Assembly: GCF_008704495.1 (NCBI RefSeq)
Contig: NZ_CP023699.1
Coordinates: 3,906,001-3,970,000, forward strand
DNA length: 64,000 nucleotides
From: Streptomyces kanamyceticus
GTDB taxonomy: Bacteria > Actinomycetota > Actinomycetes > Streptomycetales > Streptomycetaceae
Direction: 5' to 3'
The position numbers and the translations under genes are program-made. Under the pieces are notes generated by a model that saw only the letters and a list, made by a program, of their open reading frames with translations, was not told where the DNA came from and searched no databases. This document shows, in pieces, positions 1-8,120 of the stretch; within the stretch, counting starts at the first letter, position 1; each line of letters starts with the position of its first letter.

Positions 1-206
1 TCGGCGTGAAGCCCGCGGGCGGCATCCGCACCACCAAGGACGCGGTGAAGTTCCTCGTCCTGGTGAACGAGACCGCGGGCCCCGACTGGCTGGACAACCA
101 CTGGTTCCGCTTCGGCGCCTCGTCGCTCCTGAACGACCTGCTGATGCAGCGCCAGAAGCTGGCCACCGGCCGCTACTCCGGCCCCGACTACGTGACGGTG
201 GACTGA
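1..206 (+). CDS. deoC: Deoxyribose-phosphate aldolase, C-terminal part
   Basis: Only the last 67 or so codons are in the window; the gene begins before base 1. DeoC is a cytosolic class I aldolase that splits 2-deoxyribose-5-phosphate into acetaldehyde and glyceraldehyde-3-phosphate. The first visible residues read GVKPAGGIRT, the conserved C-terminal strand motif of the DeoC TIM barrel; its lysine (codon at 9-11) matches the proton-relay lysine of the family. The Schiff-base lysine lies outside the window. The stop (204-206) is 3 bases before the next start, so the gene is the upstream member of an operon with two aldehyde dehydrogenase family genes, which fits removal of the acetaldehyde product. 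The family call is secure from the motif. Confidence 0.9.
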   Translation, partial: GVKPAGGIRTTKDAVKFLVLVNETAGPDWLDNHWFRFGASSLLNDLLMQRQKLATGRYSGPDYVTVD

Positions 207-209
207 CCC

Positions 210-1649
210 ATGACCTCCACTCCCTTCGAGTACGCACCGGCGCCCGAGTCCCGCTCCGTCGTCGACATCGCCCCTTCGTACGGCCTGTTCATCGACGGCG
301 AGTTCACCGAGGCCGCCGACGGCAAGGTCTTCAAGACGGTCTCCCCGTCGACCGAAGAGGTCCTCTCCGAAGTCGCGCGGGCCTCCTCCGAAGACGTCGA
401 CCGCGCGGTGAAGGCCGCCCGCAAGGCGTTCGAGAAGTGGTCGGCGCTGCCGGGCGCCGAGCGCGCCAAGTACCTGTTCCGGATCGCCAGGATCATCCAG
501 GAGCGCAGCCGCGAGCTGGCCGTCCTGGAGACCCTGGACAACGGAAAGCCCATCAAGGAGACGCGCGACGCCGACCTCCCCCTGGTCGCCGCGCACTTCT
601 TCTACTACGCGGGCTGGGCCGACAAGCTGGACCACGCGGGCTACGGCCCGAACCCCGCGCCCCTCGGCGTCGCGGGCCAGGTCATCCCGTGGAACTTCCC
701 GCTCCTGATGCTGGCCTGGAAGATCGCCCCGGCCCTCGCGACGGGCAACACGGTCGTCCTGAAGCCCGCCGAGACCACTCCCCTGAGCGCCCTGTTCTTC
801 GCGGACATCTGCCGCCAGGCGGGCCTGCCCAAGGGCGTCGTCAACATCCTCCCCGGGTACGGCGACGCGGGCGCGGCCCTGACCGCCCACCCCGACGTCA
901 ACAAGGTCGCCTTCACCGGCTCCACCGCCGTCGGCAAGGCGATCGCACGCCAGGTGGCGGGCACCGACAAGAAGGTCACGCTCGAACTGGGCGGCAAGGG
1001 CGCGAACATCGTCTTCGACGACGCCCCCATCGACCAGGCGGTCGAGGGCATCGTCACGGGCATCTTCTTCAACCAGGGCCAGGTCTGCTGCGCGGGCTCG
1101 CGCCTGCTGGTCCAGGAGTCGATCCAGGACGAGCTGCTCGACTCGCTCAAGCGCCGCCTGACGACGCTGCGCCTGGGCGACCCGCTCGACAAGAACACGG
1201 ACATCGGCGCGATCAACTCCGCCGAGCAGCTCGCCCGCATCACCGCGCTCGCCGAGACCGGCGAGGCGGAGGGCGCCGAGCGCTGGTCGGCGCCGTGCGA
1301 ACTGCCGTCCTCCGGCTACTGGTTCGCGCCGACGCTCTTCACGAACGTGACGCAGGCGCACACCGTCGCCCGCGACGAGATCTTCGGCCCGGTCCTGTCG
1401 GTGCTCTCCTTCCGTACGCCGGACGAGGCGGTCGCCAAGGCGAACAACTCGCAGTACGGGCTCTCGGCGGGCATCTGGACGGAGAAGGGCTCGCGCATCC
1501 TCGCGGTCGCGAACAAGCTCCGGGCGGGCGTCGTCTGGGCCAACACATTCAACAAGTTCGACCCGACCTCGCCGTTCGGCGGCTACAAGGAGTCGGGCTT
1601 CGGCCGCGAGGGCGGCCGGCACGGGCTGGAGGCGTACCTCGATGTCTGA
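210..1649 (+). CDS. Aldehyde dehydrogenase family protein (catalytic)
   Basis: NAD(P)-dependent aldehyde dehydrogenase of 479 residues, close to the usual length for a single-domain ALDH. The cofactor region holds VIPWNFPLLM and the catalytic region holds LELGGKGANIV with the general-base glutamate. The nucleophile loop reads FFNQGQVCCAGSR, with the catalytic cysteine at about residue 293. The C-terminal PFGGYKESGFGREGG motif is also present. The start ATG follows the deoC stop by 3 bases, implying coupled translation. The gene overlaps the next ALDH-like gene by 8 bases. The likely substrate, inferred from context, is acetaldehyde made by DeoC. The pair with the following non-catalytic ALDH resembles a split ALDH16, in which an active and a cysteine-less ALDH domain are joined; that relationship is inference. 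Confidence 0.93.
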   Translation: MTSTPFEYAPAPESRSVVDIAPSYGLFIDGEFTEAADGKVFKTVSPSTEEVLSEVARASSEDVDRAVKAARKAFEKWSALPGAERAKYLFRIARIIQERSRELAVLETLDNGKPIKETRDADLPLVAAHFFYYAGWADKLDHAGYGPNPAPLGVAGQVIPWNFPLLMLAWKIAPALATGNTVVLKPAETTPLSALFFADICRQAGLPKGVVNILPGYGDAGAALTAHPDVNKVAFTGSTAVGKAIARQVAGTDKKVTLELGGKGANIVFDDAPIDQAVEGIVTGIFFNQGQVCCAGSRLLVQESIQDELLDSLKRRLTTLRLGDPLDKNTDIGAINSAEQLARITALAETGEAEGAERWSAPCELPSSGYWFAPTLFTNVTQAHTVARDEIFGPVLSVLSFRTPDEAVAKANNSQYGLSAGIWTEKGSRILAVANKLRAGVVWANTFNKFDPTSPFGGYKESGFGREGGRHGLEAYLDV

Positions 1650-2526
1650 CCGACTCACGGTGTTCAAGACCTACAAGCTGTACGTCGGGGGCAAGTTCCC
1701 GCGTTCCGAGAGCGGTCGGGTGTACGAGGTGACGGACTCCAAGGGCAAGTGGCTGGCGAACGCGCCCCTCTCCTCCCGCAAGGACGCGCGTGACGCCGTC
1801 GTGGCCGCCCGCAAGGCGCAGGGCGGCTGGGCCGGCGCGACCGCGTACAACCGCGGCCAGGTCCTCTACCGCGTCGCCGAGATGCTGGAGGGCCGCCGCG
1901 AGCAGTTCGCACGCGAGGTCGCGGACGCGGAGGGCATCTCCAAGTCCAAGGCCGCCGCCCAGGTCGACGCGGCGATCGACCGCTGGGTCTGGTACGCGGG
2001 CTGGACGGACAAGATCGCCCAGGTCGTCGGCGGCGCCAACCCGGTGGCGGGCCCGTTCTTCAACCTGTCGACGCCGGAGCCGACCGGTGTGGTCACCGTC
2101 GTCGCGCCCCAGGAGTCGTCGTTCCTGGGCCTGGTCTCGGTGCTCGCCCCGGTGATCGCGACGGGCAACACGGCCGTCGTGATCGCCGCCGAGGAGTCCC
2201 CGCTGCCCGCGCTCTCGCTCGGCGAGGTCCTCGCGACGTCCGACGTGCCCGGCGGCGTGGTCAACATCCTGACCGGGAAGACCGCCGAGATCGCGGCCCC
2301 GCTCGCCGCGCACCAGGACGTCAACGCGATCGACCTCACGGGGGCGGGCACGGAGCTGGCCCGCGATCTGGAGATCGCGGCCGCCGACAACCTCAAGCGC
2401 GTCTTCCGTCCGGGTCCCGTCGACTGGTCGGCCGACCCGGGCACGCACCGCCTGACGGCCTTCCTGGAGACGAAGACGGTCTGGCACCCCACGGGTTCGC
2501 TGGGCGCGTCGGGCTCGGCCTACTAG
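1642..2526 (+). CDS. ALDH-like protein lacking the catalytic cysteine domain
   Basis: This 294-residue protein aligns by eye with the N-terminal, cofactor-binding part of aldehyde dehydrogenases: YVGGKFPRSESGR, then VVAPQESSFLGLVSVLAPVIATGN and VPGGVVNILTG. After about residue 225 it diverges and ends at about 60% of normal ALDH length. There is no GQxCxAGSR loop, so no catalytic cysteine. It is therefore probably not an active dehydrogenase alone. It overlaps the catalytic ALDH by 8 bases and is the last gene before a strong terminator. A structural or regulatory partner role, like the inactive second domain of ALDH16, is an inference. The ending reads as a clean stop, not a frameshift, and no downstream frame resumes an ALDH C-terminus before the terminator. 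Confidence 0.82.
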   Translation: MSDRLTVFKTYKLYVGGKFPRSESGRVYEVTDSKGKWLANAPLSSRKDARDAVVAARKAQGGWAGATAYNRGQVLYRVAEMLEGRREQFAREVADAEGISKSKAAAQVDAAIDRWVWYAGWTDKIAQVVGGANPVAGPFFNLSTPEPTGVVTVVAPQESSFLGLVSVLAPVIATGNTAVVIAAEESPLPALSLGEVLATSDVPGGVVNILTGKTAEIAAPLAAHQDVNAIDLTGAGTELARDLEIAAADNLKRVFRPGPVDWSADPGTHRLTAFLETKTVWHPTGSLGASGSAY

Positions 2527-2541
2527 CCACTCCCGCACACC

Positions 2542-2581
2542 GAAGCCCCGGTCCTCCTCCGTCCAAGAGGGCCGGGGCTTC
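2542..2581. terminator. Bidirectional hairpin terminator
   Basis: GAAGCCCCGGTCCTC (2542-2556) pairs with GAGGGCCGGGGCTTC (2567-2581): a 15-base-pair stem with one G-T pair and a 10-base loop. It sits between the convergent ALDH-like gene and the TetR gene, so it can serve both strands. Confidence 0.85.
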
Positions 2582-2598
2582 GTCATGCGCGTGCTACC

Positions 2599-3330
2599 TC
2601 AGATGCCGAGCCGCGCGGCGATCCCGTCGAGTACGCAGTCCAGGCCCGACTCGAACATCCACGTCTCGTCGTCCTTGCGGTCCGCGCTGTGCGCGTAGCG
2701 GTGGTACGTCGGGTAACGGCCCGTCGCCATCAGGTAGTTCATCTGCGGCGCGAGCGCGGTCCGCGACTCCTCGCCGGTGTGCCAGCCGTGCTCGTCGCGG
2801 TAGCGCCGCAGGACGACCTCGGCCTGCGTCGAGCCCTGCACATAGGCGTTGACGGTCCGGAAGGCGACCATCATCTGGTCGGCGTCGAGGCCGAGGCCGT
2901 CCAGGGACGCCAACTGCCGCTCGGCGACGGCCATCCGGCTCGGCGTGAGCGCGTACAGCGGGGTCGGCATGTGGGCCAGCCACGGATGGTTCAGCATCAG
3001 CTGCCGCGCCTGCCCGGCGAAGGCGTGCAGGACGTCGCGCCAGCCGGACACCCCATCGGGCACCACGAGCTCGCCCGTCACCTGCTCGACCATCAGCACC
3101 GCCAGCTCGTTCTTGTCGGCGACGTGGCGGTACGCGGCCATGGGCGCGACGCCGAGCTCGGTGGCGAGGCGGCGCATGGTGACGGCGGGGAAGCCCTCGG
3201 CGTCGGCGATCCGCACCGCGACCGCCGCGATCTTCCGCAACGTCAGCGCGGTGCGCTGGGTGGCTGCCGGGCGCTCGAGACGCTCCCAGAGCGAAGGGTC
3301 GGGCTGGCTCTTCTTCTTCTCTGTGGCCAT
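2599..3330 (-). CDS. TetR/AcrR family transcriptional regulator
   Basis: A 243-residue DNA-binding repressor. The N-terminal helix-turn-helix spans roughly residues 30-75 and includes TMRRLATELGVAPMAAYRHV, typical of TetR proteins with the TetR_C_1 type C-terminal ligand domain. The start at 3330 (MATEKKK) was chosen because longer readings run through the operator region. It is divergent from an FMN reductase gene and an MFS exporter gene. The 88-base gap between the divergent starts holds two overlapping perfect inverted repeats, so it very likely represses itself and the reductase-exporter pair. The ligand is unknown, but a drug or quinone-like compound would fit the exporter. Confidence 0.9.
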   Translation of the reverse strand: MATEKKKSQPDPSLWERLERPAATQRTALTLRKIAAVAVRIADAEGFPAVTMRRLATELGVAPMAAYRHVADKNELAVLMVEQVTGELVVPDGVSGWRDVLHAFAGQARQLMLNHPWLAHMPTPLYALTPSRMAVAERQLASLDGLGLDADQMMVAFRTVNAYVQGSTQAEVVLRRYRDEHGWHTGEESRTALAPQMNYLMATGRYPTYHRYAHSADRKDDETWMFESGLDCVLDGIAARLGI

Positions 3331-3356
3331 GCGTACACCGTATCTCCAGTAGACGC

Positions 3357-3385
3357 CGTACACACTCGCGTGTACGTTGTACACG
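3357..3385. promoter_or_regulatory. Overlapping TetR-type operators
   Basis: CGTACAC-N6-GTGTACG (3357-3376) overlaps CGTGTAC-GTT-GTACACG (3369-3385); both have perfect 7-base arms. Further half-sites CGTACAC occur at 3332-3338 and 3396-3402. The cluster lies between the divergent TetR and FMN reductase starts and is the obvious binding target of that TetR protein. Confidence 0.8.
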
Positions 3386-3418
3386 GAAGATACGTCGTAC
3401 ACATTCCAGGGGGATCCC

Positions 3419-4036
3419 ATGACCGCAACCACCTCGCACCCGAACCCGAACCCGGCCCCGCTCCGCGTCGCCGTCCTCGTCGGCTCCACCCGCGAAGGCC
3501 GCTTCGCGCCCGTCGTCACCGAGTGGATCAAGGGGCACATCGCCCAGCGCGCCGACCTGAGCGTCGACGTCGTCGACCTGGCGGAGACCCCGCTGCCCAC
3601 GGTCCTGCCCGACTTCGGCCAGGCGCCGCCCGCCGCCACCCAGGAGGCGCTCGCGCTGGTCTCACCGCGCCTGGCGGAGGCCGACGCGTTCGTGTTCGTC
3701 ACGCCGGAGTACAACCACAGCTTCCCGGCAGCCCTGAAGAACGCCATCGACTGGCACAACACGCAGTGGCACGCCAAGCCGGTCGGCTTCGTCTCCTACG
3801 GCGGCATCTCGGGCGGCCTGCGCGCGGTCGAACAACTCCGCCTGGTCATGGCCGAGTTGAACGCGACGACCATCCGCAACACGGTCAGCCTGCACAACGT
3901 CTGGGGCCTGTTCGACGAGGAGCGGGCGATGCGGGACCCCCAGAGCGAGGCCGCCGCCAAGTCGATGCTCGACCAGCTCACCTGGTGGGCCCAGGCCCTG
4001 CGCGAGGCCAGGAACACCCACCCGTACGCCGCCTGA
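3419..4036 (+). CDS. NADPH-dependent FMN reductase family protein
   Basis: A 205-residue flavodoxin-fold oxidoreductase. The phosphate-binding loop reads GSTREGRF near residue 28, and the family motif PEYNHSFPAALKNAIDW lies near residue 95. Relatives reduce FMN, quinones, azo compounds or metals with NAD(P)H. The ATG at 3419 was chosen over an in-frame ATG at 3377 because it has a GGGGGA ribosome site (3409-3414) and because 3377 lies inside the operator palindromes. It is followed after 27 bases by an MFS exporter and probably shares its transcript, under control of the divergent TetR regulator. Together they look like a detoxification cassette: reduce and export. Confidence 0.88.
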   Translation: MTATTSHPNPNPAPLRVAVLVGSTREGRFAPVVTEWIKGHIAQRADLSVDVVDLAETPLPTVLPDFGQAPPAATQEALALVSPRLAEADAFVFVTPEYNHSFPAALKNAIDWHNTQWHAKPVGFVSYGGISGGLRAVEQLRLVMAELNATTIRNTVSLHNVWGLFDEERAMRDPQSEAAAKSMLDQLTWWAQALREARNTHPYAA

Positions 4037-4063
4037 CGCCACGTCACACACATCGGGGAAGCC

Positions 4064-5650
4064 ATGAACCAGCGTACGGAAGACGCACCACCGCCCTCCC
4101 GCCTCGTCATCCTCGGGCTGCTGCTCGGCATCATCCTGGCGACGCTCGACGGCACGATCGTCGGCACCGCGCTCCCGACGATCGTCGGCGAACTCGGCGG
4201 CCTGGAGCACTTCTCCTGGGTGGTGACGGCCTATCTGCTCACCGCCGCCGTCTCCACCCCGATCTGGGGCAAGGCCGGTGACCTGTACGGCCGCAAGGGC
4301 AGCTACCTGGCCTCGATCACCGTCTTCCTCATCGGGTCCGTACTCTGCGGACTGGCCCAGGACATCGGCCAGTTGATCGCGTTCAGGGCGCTCCAGGGAC
4401 TCGGCGCGGGCGGCCTCTTCGTCGGCGCGCTCGCCCTCATCGGCACGCTCCTGCCGCCCGCGCAGGCGGGCCGCTCCCAGTCGATGATCGGCGTACTGCT
4501 GCCCGCCGCCATGATCGGCGGACCGCTGCTCGGCGGCTTCCTCACCGACCAGCTGGACTGGCGCTGGGTCTTCTACGTCAACGTGCCCGTCGGCGCCGCG
4601 GCCCTCCTGATCGTCGGCCTGCTCATCCGGCTGCCGAGCACGCGCAGCACCGCCCGCGTCGACTACGCGGGCGCCGCGCTCCTGACCGTGGGCATCCTGG
4701 CGCTCACCCTGCTCGGGACCTGGGGCGGCACGACGTACGACTGGTTCTCCCCGCAGATCACGGGCCTCGCCCTGCTCACCGCGGCCGCGCTCGCCGCGTT
4801 CGTCCGCGTGGAGCTGCGCGCGCCCGAACCGATCGTGCCGCCGCGGCTGTTCCGCGACCGCAACTTCACGCTCGCCCAGGTCCTCACCTTCCTCGCGGGC
4901 GCGGCGATGCTGGGGGCGGCGAGCTACCTGCCGCAGTACATGCAGTTCGTGCGCGGCATGTCGTCCACGCGGAGCGGTCTGCTGCTGCTCCCTTTGATGC
5001 TCGGCATGATGGGCGCGCAGCTGTACATCGGGCGCGCGGTAGGTCACGGGGGTGCCTACCGCGCGTATCCGATCGTCGGCGGCGCGGTCGCCACGGCGGG
5101 CTCCCTCGCCCTGCTCACGGTCGGCGTGGGCACCGCCACGGCCGTGACCTCCGCGCTCACCTTCGTGCTCGGCGCGGGCCTCGGCTGCCTGATGCAGCCC
5201 GCCCTGCTGATCACCATGAACAGCGCGGAGCCCCGCGACATGGGCGCGGCGAGCGGCACCACCACGCTGCTGCGCACCATCGGCGGTTCGCTGGGCGTCG
5301 CCGTGCTCGGCTCGGTCTACACCGGCCGTCTCGCCGGCACCCTCACCGACCGGCTCGGCCCGGAGGGCGAGCGCCTCGCGGGCGGCCACCAGCTGACTCC
5401 CGCGGCCCTCGGCGACCTGCCGGGTCCTGTGCGGGACGCCTTCCGCGCCGGGGTCTCCGGCGGTCTGCACGGCGTCATGGTGGGCACGGCCGCACTGTGC
5501 GCGCTCACGTTCGCGGCGGCCTGGCTGATCCGCGAGGTGCCGCTGCGGTCCAGCACCGGGGCGACGCCCGGGACGGCACCCGAGGCGGCGCCCGAGGCCG
5601 GTCAGCCGGGCAGCAGCCCCGTCGCGGGACCGACCACCGGCAGGTCCTGA
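4064..5650 (+). CDS. MFS drug exporter, DHA2 (14-TM) family
   Basis: A 528-residue integral membrane protein of the EmrB/QacA type: proton-driven export of drugs or metabolites. It begins with LDGTIVGTALPTIVGELGG, the diagnostic first-helix motif C of DHA2 exporters, and has the loop motif GKAGDLYGRKGSYL between helices 2 and 3. About 14 hydrophobic segments can be counted, and the C-terminal tail is Ala/Pro/Gly-rich and cytoplasmic. It has a GGGGAAG ribosome site at 4053-4059 and follows the FMN reductase gene by 27 bases. Its last 49 bases overlap the 3' end of a convergent gene for a small secreted protein. Substrate unknown. Confidence 0.92.
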   Translation: MNQRTEDAPPPSRLVILGLLLGIILATLDGTIVGTALPTIVGELGGLEHFSWVVTAYLLTAAVSTPIWGKAGDLYGRKGSYLASITVFLIGSVLCGLAQDIGQLIAFRALQGLGAGGLFVGALALIGTLLPPAQAGRSQSMIGVLLPAAMIGGPLLGGFLTDQLDWRWVFYVNVPVGAAALLIVGLLIRLPSTRSTARVDYAGAALLTVGILALTLLGTWGGTTYDWFSPQITGLALLTAAALAAFVRVELRAPEPIVPPRLFRDRNFTLAQVLTFLAGAAMLGAASYLPQYMQFVRGMSSTRSGLLLLPLMLGMMGAQLYIGRAVGHGGAYRAYPIVGGAVATAGSLALLTVGVGTATAVTSALTFVLGAGLGCLMQPALLITMNSAEPRDMGAASGTTTLLRTIGGSLGVAVLGSVYTGRLAGTLTDRLGPEGERLAGGHQLTPAALGDLPGPVRDAFRAGVSGGLHGVMVGTAALCALTFAAAWLIREVPLRSSTGATPGTAPEAAPEAGQPGSSPVAGPTTGRS

Positions 5651-6036
5651 AGGGCCGCGCCCTCGGCGAGCGGCGCGGTGGCGACCGCCGTGCTGACCGG
5701 CTTGAAGTCGGCGATCTGGGTGCCGAGCGAGTTGTCGAGCGGGTCGACGCTGGTACCGGCCAGCGGGTTGAGCCGCAGGGCCTTGGCCGGGGCGAGGCCG
5801 CCCGCCGTCGAACGCTGCACCGCCTCCATGACCGCCTGTCCGGGGTCCCCCGCGTCGGCGTCGCCCGCGGGCGCGGAGAATCCGGCCGCCGGAGCGGCGG
5901 AGACCGGCTCCACCGCGCTCGCGTTCGCCGCGCCGCCCGCACCGAGCGCGGCGCCCGCCGCGGTGACGGTCAGGCCCACGCGCAGCAGGGCGCGAGCGCC
6001 GGGACGCGGGGAGTTGGATGCTGTGTTTCGTGCCAT
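5602..6036 (-). CDS. Small secreted Ala/Gly/Pro-rich protein
   Basis: A 144-residue protein of unknown function. It starts MARNTASNSPRPGARALLRV and continues with a hydrophobic stretch ending GAANASA, a convincing Sec signal peptide (cleavage near residue 40). The mature part is low in complexity, has no cysteine, and ends LPVVGPATGLLPG. It resembles in style the other small secreted protein at 12917-13255. Its 3' end overlaps the convergent MFS gene by 49 bases, so the two transcripts would be partly complementary. An ATG at 6036 is the only good start. The coding call rests on the signal peptide and GC frame; function is unassigned. Confidence 0.75.
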   Translation of the reverse strand: MARNTASNSPRPGARALLRVGLTVTAAGAALGAGGAANASAVEPVSAAPAAGFSAPAGDADAGDPGQAVMEAVQRSTAGGLAPAKALRLNPLAGTSVDPLDNSLGTQIADFKPVSTAVATAPLAEGAALQDLPVVGPATGLLPG

Positions 6037-6192
6037 GGGTACCGCTCACATTCCGTACGTGTCGAGTGATCGAGCGCACACGTAGCGTAGTTGAGGCGGA
6101 CGCCGCCGCCCAAAGCCGACCCGCGTCACGGACGGGTCCGTACTCGGACGCGTACCCGGGCGCTGCGCTGGCACTGGCGCTGGCGCTGGCGC

Positions 6193-7050
6193 TCAGACCA
6201 GCTTCGGCAGCAGCAGTTCGGCGTCCCGCTGCGACAGTTCGACCCCGAAGACGTCGGCCAGCACCTTCGGGACCTCGTCCGCGGCCAGCTCCCTGCTCTC
6301 CGGCGGCCCGGGAACGCCGGGCCTGACCGTGGTCAGCAGCCGGTTGTCGAGGAGGTGCAGCCGGTCCTCGTGCACACGCTGCGCGAAGACCCGGTCGCTG
6401 AACGGCGAGTGCGGGCTGGACGAGCCGAAGTGGTTGCTCACGCGCAGATCGGCGGGGTACTGCGGGTGGAGCGTGAAGGTGTGCCGGACCATCCACCCGT
6501 CACCGGTGGTGTCGGGCTGCCCGTCACCCGCGCGCACGGGCTGGTACAGCGCCCAGCCGTCGGCGCCCGGCGTCACCTCCTGGCGCCGCAGCCGGTACGC
6601 CCAGGTGCCGTCCGACACCTCGATGTCGTCGGCCAGCTCGATGGGCTCCAGCGGGCTCGACCCGAAACCGACGTCGCTCAGCAGGCGCCTGCCCCCGAGC
6701 TCCACCACGACCATGGCGTGCGACTCGGGCCTGATCTTGGCCGTCTCACCCATCTGCACCCGGCCCTGCACCACCGAGAACCGGAACCCGAGCCGCTCCA
6801 GAGCCGCCGCGTACAGGGTGATGTGCTCGTAGCAGGTACCGCCGCGCAATCCGCCGATCAGCTTGGCCTGGACCACATCGAGGTCGAGCGAACGCTGCTT
6901 GCGCAGCACCGCCTCCAGGTTCTCCCAGCGCACCGAGAGCACATGCGCCCGGTGCAGCGCCCGCAGCGTCTCCTCGGTGGGCGCGCGGTCCCCCTCGTAG
7001 CCGAGGTGGGCGAGATAGGCGTCGAGGTCGAGTGCGTCACCGTGCCACAT
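6193..7050 (-). CDS. nat: Arylamine N-acetyltransferase
   Basis: A 285-residue cytosolic enzyme that transfers acetyl from acetyl-CoA to arylamines or arylhydrazines through a cysteine intermediate. The complete catalytic triad is visible: Cys73 in GGTCYE, His111 in ESHAMVVV and Asp126 in SDVGFG, at the spacing expected for NAT enzymes. RWENLEAVL near residue 41 is the conserved N-terminal motif. Length is normal. The start at 7050 follows AGGGG on the coding strand. A run of GGCGCT hexamers lies just beyond its stop (about 6174-6192). It is transcribed alone, in the same direction as the small secreted protein gene, and may act on xenobiotics or on an aromatic-amine secondary metabolite. Confidence 0.93.
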   Translation of the reverse strand: MWHGDALDLDAYLAHLGYEGDRAPTEETLRALHRAHVLSVRWENLEAVLRKQRSLDLDVVQAKLIGGLRGGTCYEHITLYAAALERLGFRFSVVQGRVQMGETAKIRPESHAMVVVELGGRRLLSDVGFGSSPLEPIELADDIEVSDGTWAYRLRRQEVTPGADGWALYQPVRAGDGQPDTTGDGWMVRHTFTLHPQYPADLRVSNHFGSSSPHSPFSDRVFAQRVHEDRLHLLDNRLLTTVRPGVPGPPESRELAADEVPKVLADVFGVELSQRDAELLLPKLV

Positions 7051-7282
7051 GCGGAAGGTCCCCCTGGATCATCTGGGCCATCTGGATCATCGCGTCAACT
7101 GCCGTAACGCGTACGACATCGCCAGCGATCTCCCCCGCGACGCTATTCCGCGAGGAACCTCGGTCCTTGGTCCTCGGCCTTCCGGCGGAGGGTCCCGGAC
7201 GCCCCGGCGGCCCCGCCCCCTTGCGCGTCGGTTGATAATGGTCGACGTTCCGGACAACTCACAGGGGAGAAGGGTCACCGCA

Positions 7283-7921
7283 TTGAGCTCCCACCCGCCG
7301 ATACCCACGCGTGTCGTGCTGCTCACCGGCCCCTCAGGATCGGGCAAGTCCTCCTTCGCCGCCCGCTCCGGGCTGCCCGTCCTGTGCCTGGACGACTTCT
7401 ACAAAGAGGGCGACGACCCCACGCTGCCGCAGGTCCCCGGCAGTACGGACATCGACTGGGACTCCCCGCTCTCCTGGGACGCGGACGTGGCGCTCGCCGC
7501 CATCGAGGAGCTGTGCCGCACGGGACGTACGCGCGTGCCCGTGTACGACATCGCCACCAGCTCCCGGGTCGGACAGGAGACGCTCGACATCGAGCGCACG
7601 CCCCTGTTCATCGCCGAGGGGATCTTCGCCGCGGACATTGTGGCGCGGTGCGCGGAGACCGGTGTGCTCGCCGACGCGATCTGTCTGCGGGGCCGCCCCT
7701 CCACCACCTTCCGGCGGCGGCTCCTGCGGGATCTGCGCGAGGGCCGCAAGTCCGTGCCGTTCCTGCTGCGGCGCGGCTGGCGCCTGATGCGCGCGGAACG
7801 CGCCATCGTGGCCCGCCAGAGCGCGCTCGGCGCGCACCCCTGCGGCAAGGACGAGGCCCTGGGCCGGGTCGCCGCCGCGGCGGCGGGCCGCTGCGTCAAG
7901 GCACGCGCCGACGCCGCCTGA
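7283..7921 (+). CDS. Uridine kinase-like P-loop ATPase
   Basis: A protein of about 212 residues with a Walker A loop GPSGSGKSS close to the N-terminus and LDDFYKEGDDPTLP, the pattern of uridine kinase/phosphoribulokinase family proteins. It ends with a basic region. It may phosphorylate a nucleoside, which would fit the nucleoside genes around it, but substrate residues cannot be judged by eye. The TTG at 7283 was chosen because AGGGGAGAAGG (7263-7273) lies at the right distance. An in-frame ATG at 7238 is possible, but it overlaps GATAAT (7234-7239), which looks like a -10 box. The product would be cytosolic. A hairpin terminator follows directly. Confidence 0.8.
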   Translation: MSSHPPIPTRVVLLTGPSGSGKSSFAARSGLPVLCLDDFYKEGDDPTLPQVPGSTDIDWDSPLSWDADVALAAIEELCRTGRTRVPVYDIATSSRVGQETLDIERTPLFIAEGIFAADIVARCAETGVLADAICLRGRPSTTFRRRLLRDLREGRKSVPFLLRRGWRLMRAERAIVARQSALGAHPCGKDEALGRVAAAAAGRCVKARADAA

Positions 7922-7934
7922 GAGACACGGCGAA

Positions 7935-7964
7935 GCGCCCGCCGGGCCGTAACCCGACGGGCGC
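7935..7964. terminator. Hairpin terminator after uridine kinase-like gene
   Basis: GCGCCCGCCGGG (7935-7946) pairs with CCCGACGGGCGC (7953-7964): 12 pairs with one mismatch and a 6-base loop. It lies between convergent genes. Confidence 0.75.
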
Positions 7965-8120
7965 GAAACTCCCCGGAGAACCGGAAAAGCAGCGAGGACC
8001 GGAAAGACCCCCCGGCCTTCCGGTCCCGCTACTTGTTTCCCCCGTGACTCCCCCGTGCTGTTCCCCCGTGTGTTCCCCCCTGCTCCCGCCGCGTCCCCCC
8101 GGAGCGGCGGCCCCCCATCC

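Noticed and set aside
6170..6195. GGCGCT hexamer run beyond the NAT stop as a functional element
   Set aside because: Short, imperfect and typical of GC-rich slippage; no structure or gene context supports a role.
3662..6496. A 944-codon minus-strand open frame across the FMN reductase, exporter and secreted protein genes
   Set aside because: It covers three genes with recognisable domains and its own translation is Arg/Gly/Glu-rich noise typical of GC-rich shadow frames.
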